A program made the translations under genes and the position numbers. From an uncultured Acidimicrobiales bacterium (GTDB lineage Bacteria; Actinomycetota; Acidimicrobiia; Acidimicrobiales; SZUA-35), in contig CALGOA010000027.1 in NCBI GenBank assembly GCA_937958015.1, positions 1-44,734 on the forward strand: a stretch of 44,734 bases of DNA, in the 5' to 3' direction. Under the pieces are notes generated by a model, which saw only the letters and a program-made list of their open reading frames with translations, was not told the origin of the DNA and ran no database searches. Position 1 is the first letter of the stretch; the number at the start of each line of letters is the position of its first letter. Positions 42,485 to 44,734 of this stretch are shown here, piece by piece.

Positions 42485-42850
42485 GTGTCAGAGTTCTTGC
42501 GACAGTATCTTCTGGTCGCCGTTTTCGGTGCTGCCGCCTTTGGGTTGGTGGCAGCTTTCATCGGCCTGGCGTCAATCTTCCGTCCGTCGCGTCCGACCGT
42601 CGGAAAAATCGAAAACTACGAGTCGGGTGTCGATCCCGTGGGCTCCCATTGGAGCCAGACTCAGATCCGGTATTACATCTTCGCATTGCTCTTCGTCATG
42701 TTCGACGTGGAGGCCGTGTTCATCTTCCCCTGGGCAACCCGGTTGGAAGCATTTTCGTGGTTCGGCCTGATCGAGATGACGATCTTTATCTTCATCCTCG
42801 CTCTTGGTTTGGCCTACGCCTGGCGCAAGGGAGTCCTCCGATGGGTCTGA
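42485..42850 (+). CDS. nuoA: NADH-quinone oxidoreductase subunit A-like, set 2
   Basis: A 121-residue, three-helix complex I subunit. The loop reads KIENYESGVDP, with Ser where the set 1 copy has Cys (YECG), and the second helix is LFVMFDVEAVFIFPWA. It is of normal length, without the 60-residue tail of the first NuoA. The start is GTG at 42485 with no ribosome-binding sequence. Identity with the first copy is limited to the core motifs, so the two are distant paralogues or one was acquired. A 178-bp repeat-bearing gap separates it from nuoB. Confidence 0.95.
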   Translation: MSEFLRQYLLVAVFGAAAFGLVAAFIGLASIFRPSRPTVGKIENYESGVDPVGSHWSQTQIRYYIFALLFVMFDVEAVFIFPWATRLEAFSWFGLIEMTIFIFILALGLAYAWRKGVLRWV

Positions 42851-42856
42851 TCATTC

Positions 42857-42998
42857 CCTCCGGGGGCCCTCCACGCTCGCCTTCGGCGCCTCGCTTCGTG
42901 GACTCGGCGCCTACGGGTCGCCCGGGAGCGGGTCTTGCCTCCGGGGGCCCTCCACGCTCGCCTTCGGCAGGTCTTCCCTTCGGGGGCCGCTCGGGAGC
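42857..42998. repeat. Direct repeats between nuoA and nuoB of set 2
   Basis: A 31-bp sequence at 42857-42887 (beginning CCTCCGGGGGCCCTCC) is repeated exactly at 42938-42968, with an 81-bp period. A partial third copy (CGGGGGCC) follows at 42981-42988. CGGGAGCGGGT after the first spacer recurs near 42993. The stretch is very GC-rich with GGGGGCCC palindromes. It carries no gene and separates two genes that usually touch. Confidence 0.85.
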
Positions 42999-43028
42999 GG
43001 GTAGCTCAGACGTAGTTGGAGGTTTGTG

Positions 43029-43532
43029 ATGGGACTGGTCGAGTCGGGCAAGGTTCCGAAGCCGCTTACAACGCTGCTGAACATGAGTCGCAAGTACAGC
43101 CTCTGGGTCTACCAGTGGGGTCTGGCCTGCTGCGCCATCGAGATGGGCGCGGCGTTCGGTTCACCCCGTTACGACGTGATGCGTCTGGGGGTCATTCCGC
43201 TGCCCGCCAGTCCCCGTCAGGCTGACTTCGTGTGTGTCTCGGGCACCGTCACCGACAAGATGGCCCCGGCGGTTCGACGTCTGTTTGAGCAGATGCCAGA
43301 ACCCAAGTACGTGATCAGCATGGGTTCCTGCGCCAACTGCGGCGGCCCCTATTGGGATAGCTACTCGGTCACCAAAGGTGTCGACCAGATCATCCCGGTC
43401 GATGTGTACGTGCCCGGTTGTCCACCGCGGCCCGAAGCCCTGCTCGAAGGAATCGTGCTCCTGCAGGAGATGATCCAGAACGAAGACATGGCCGAGAAGT
43501 GGAAGGGTGATCCTCTTGCCATCGTCAGCTGA
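43029..43532 (+). CDS. nuoB: NADH-quinone oxidoreductase subunit B-like, set 2
   Basis: A 167-residue cluster-N2 subunit with ligands C34-C35 (LACCAIEMG), C101 ([10 protein letters not shown]) and C131 ([11 protein letters not shown]). GGAGG at 43018-43022 lies six bases before the ATG at 43029; the GTG one codon earlier is too close to it. It lacks the C-terminal extension of the set 1 copy and differs across much of its length. It overlaps the next gene by up to 26 bp. Confidence 0.95.
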   Translation: MGLVESGKVPKPLTTLLNMSRKYSLWVYQWGLACCAIEMGAAFGSPRYDVMRLGVIPLPASPRQADFVCVSGTVTDKMAPAVRRLFEQMPEPKYVISMGSCANCGGPYWDSYSVTKGVDQIIPVDVYVPGCPPRPEALLEGIVLLQEMIQNEDMAEKWKGDPLAIVS

Positions 43533-44481
43533 CACAGAAACCGACGTTGTCGAGACGGTCGTCGATGAGGCGCGTTCAGCGCTGCTCGAAGCGCTCCAGG
43601 CCGATCTTGGCGACACGCTGATCCAGCACCACTTCGTGCCGGGCGTCGACCTCACGATCCGCATCGACCCGGCCCAGTGGACCGACACCGCCGAGTACCT
43701 GCGCGAAGGTCAGCGGTTCCGGTTCTTCGACTTCATCAGCGCTATCGATTGGCTCCCTTCGCCGTTTGGGCGTTCGATGGACGCCGCGGTCGACACCGCC
43801 GACGATGACGAGTCCGAGCCCACAGAGATGACGACGGGCGTGGCGGGCGGCGACACCCGCTTCCAGGTCTTCGCTCGGGTGTTCAGTCTCACCACCAACA
43901 TCGGTGTCACGCTGAAGGCCGACGTCGGCGACGAGATGTCGATCGGCACCTGGACCAAGACCTACCCCGGTGCCGAGTGGCACGAGCGCGAAGTTTGGGA
44001 GATGTTCGGCATCGACTTCGCCGGACATCCGGGCCTCCGCCCGCTGTATCTCCCCACCGATTTCGAAGGCCATCCGATGCGGAAGGACTTCCCACTGCTC
44101 AGTCGGCTCATCAAGCCCTGGCCCGGCATCGTCGACGTCGAACCGATGCCCGAACCCGATGCGCCCGAGGAAGAACCTGCGGGCGAGGCCGCATCAATCT
44201 CGGATCAAGCACCAACCCCTGCGGTCGAGTCCACTCCGGATTCGGCAGCTCAGGTCGAGACACCGTCCAACGAAACGCCAGCGGCAACCGCAGAGCCCGA
44301 CGCCTCCGATCCAGTCGAGGTGGTCGTGGATGGTGAAACCATCGAGGTCGAACCCGAGCAAGTCGGGGCTCAGGCCAAGCCGGTCGGCGCGGAAACCGAC
44401 GCCGCTGACATCGCCGGAATTCCGGCTCACCTGCTCAATCGTTCCAAGCAGGCCAAGGACGACAAGGGAGACGCCTCATGA
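43507..44481 (+). CDS. nuoC: NADH-quinone oxidoreductase subunit C-like with long tail, set 2
   Basis: A protein of up to 324 residues. The first 205 form a NuoC domain ([19 protein letters not shown], then [23 protein letters not shown]). A roughly 15-residue acidic insert ([12 protein letters not shown]) sits in the middle. The last 120 residues are a low-complexity Pro/Ala/Glu tail ending [23 protein letters not shown]; IPAHLLxRSKxAK recurs in the cytochrome b subunit at 1881-2636. The start is uncertain: GTG 43507 has no spacing from GGAAGG, while TTG 43516 lies nine bases after it. The stop overlaps nuoD by ATGA. Confidence 0.92.
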   Translation: MILLPSSADTETDVVETVVDEARSALLEALQADLGDTLIQHHFVPGVDLTIRIDPAQWTDTAEYLREGQRFRFFDFISAIDWLPSPFGRSMDAAVDTADDDESEPTEMTTGVAGGDTRFQVFARVFSLTTNIGVTLKADVGDEMSIGTWTKTYPGAEWHEREVWEMFGIDFAGHPGLRPLYLPTDFEGHPMRKDFPLLSRLIKPWPGIVDVEPMPEPDAPEEEPAGEAASISDQAPTPAVESTPDSAAQVETPSNETPAATAEPDASDPVEVVVDGETIEVEPEQVGAQAKPVGAETDAADIAGIPAHLLNRSKQAKDDKGDAS

Positions 44482-44734
44482 CCGCCGTAAGCGATCGCCG
44501 TCAGATGGCCTACGTCGCCTCCCAGGCCGCCGAGGCTCGTGTCAACCTCGAGCTCGAAACCGAGGGCATGACCCTCAACATCGGTCCTCAGCACCCCGCC
44601 ACCCACGGAACGCTTCGTATCGTTGCCCGTCTCGACGGCGAGCAGGTGATCGAAGCCGAACCGATCATGGGCTACATGCACCGTGGCTACGAGAAACTCA
44701 CCGAGGTCCGCACGTACCCCCAGGTCACCACCCT
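44478..44734 (+). CDS. nuoD: NADH-quinone oxidoreductase subunit D-like, set 2, cut by window end
   Basis: The first 85 residues of a NuoD. The core begins early, at [15 protein letters not shown], then [20 protein letters not shown]. This HRGYEK form is the more widespread one in bacteria and differs from the HTGMEK form of the first NuoD, so the second set belongs to another complex I lineage (inference). The gene continues outside the window, and whether further nuo genes follow cannot be seen. Confidence 0.93.
   Translation, partial: MTAVSDRRQMAYVASQAAEARVNLELETEGMTLNIGPQHPATHGTLRIVARLDGEQVIEAEPIMGYMHRGYEKLTEVRTYPQVTT

Noticed and set aside
42851..43028. Small gene between nuoA and nuoB of set 2
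   Set aside because: Frames here are dominated by the GC-rich repeats and have no ribosome-binding site of their own.

Overview
The window is a GC-rich, densely coded piece of a bacterial chromosome dominated by respiratory-chain genes. A menaquinol-type chain, a 14-gene complex I set, CAP/DUF4214 secreted protein style and apparently leaderless starts fit an actinobacterium. My best guess is class Acidimicrobiia (Ilumatobacter-like); this is inference from gene content and not a database result.

Layout. (1) 168-6093: a quinol:cytochrome c reductase-like locus made of a small membrane protein, an 8Fe-8S ferredoxin, a split cytochrome b (a b6-like half with a heme-ci type Cys, then a subunit IV-like half), a Rieske protein, a two-heme cytochrome c and an unknown membrane protein. 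(2) 6121-23942: nuoABCD, then an inverted M20 peptidase gene, then nuoEFGHIJKLMN. NuoL carries a roughly 165-residue coiled-coil-like insertion. (3) 24302-33413: an amidase, a molybdopterin oxidoreductase, a Dus enzyme, a DUF2256/DUF3253 protein, a degenerate receiver protein, a two-component system and a secreted acidic protein with an internal duplication. (4) 33606-42340: a glycogen branching enzyme, a CAP/DUF4214 secreted protein, a second molybdopterin oxidoreductase, an alditol oxidase-aldo/keto reductase fusion and an acyltransferase. (5) 42485-end: a second, sequence-divergent nuoA-B-C-D set that runs off the window.

How it works together. Complex I (nuo set 1) would pass NADH electrons to menaquinone. 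The b6-like/Rieske/cytochrome c locus would oxidise the quinol and pass electrons on to a terminal oxidase outside the window. The adjacent ferredoxin and the second nuo set suggest an additional ferredoxin-linked entry point, which is inference.

Most unusual signals: a dispersed inverted-repeat family that sits in three of the five gaps between convergent genes; a short IPxHL motif shared by the cytochrome b C-terminal subunit and the second NuoC; the NuoL insertion; the oxidase-reductase fusion; three direct repeats with an exact 11-bp period next to a PhoB/OmpR-type two-component system and a secreted acidic protein; and a 10-bp-arm palindrome lying across the promoter of the second nuo set.
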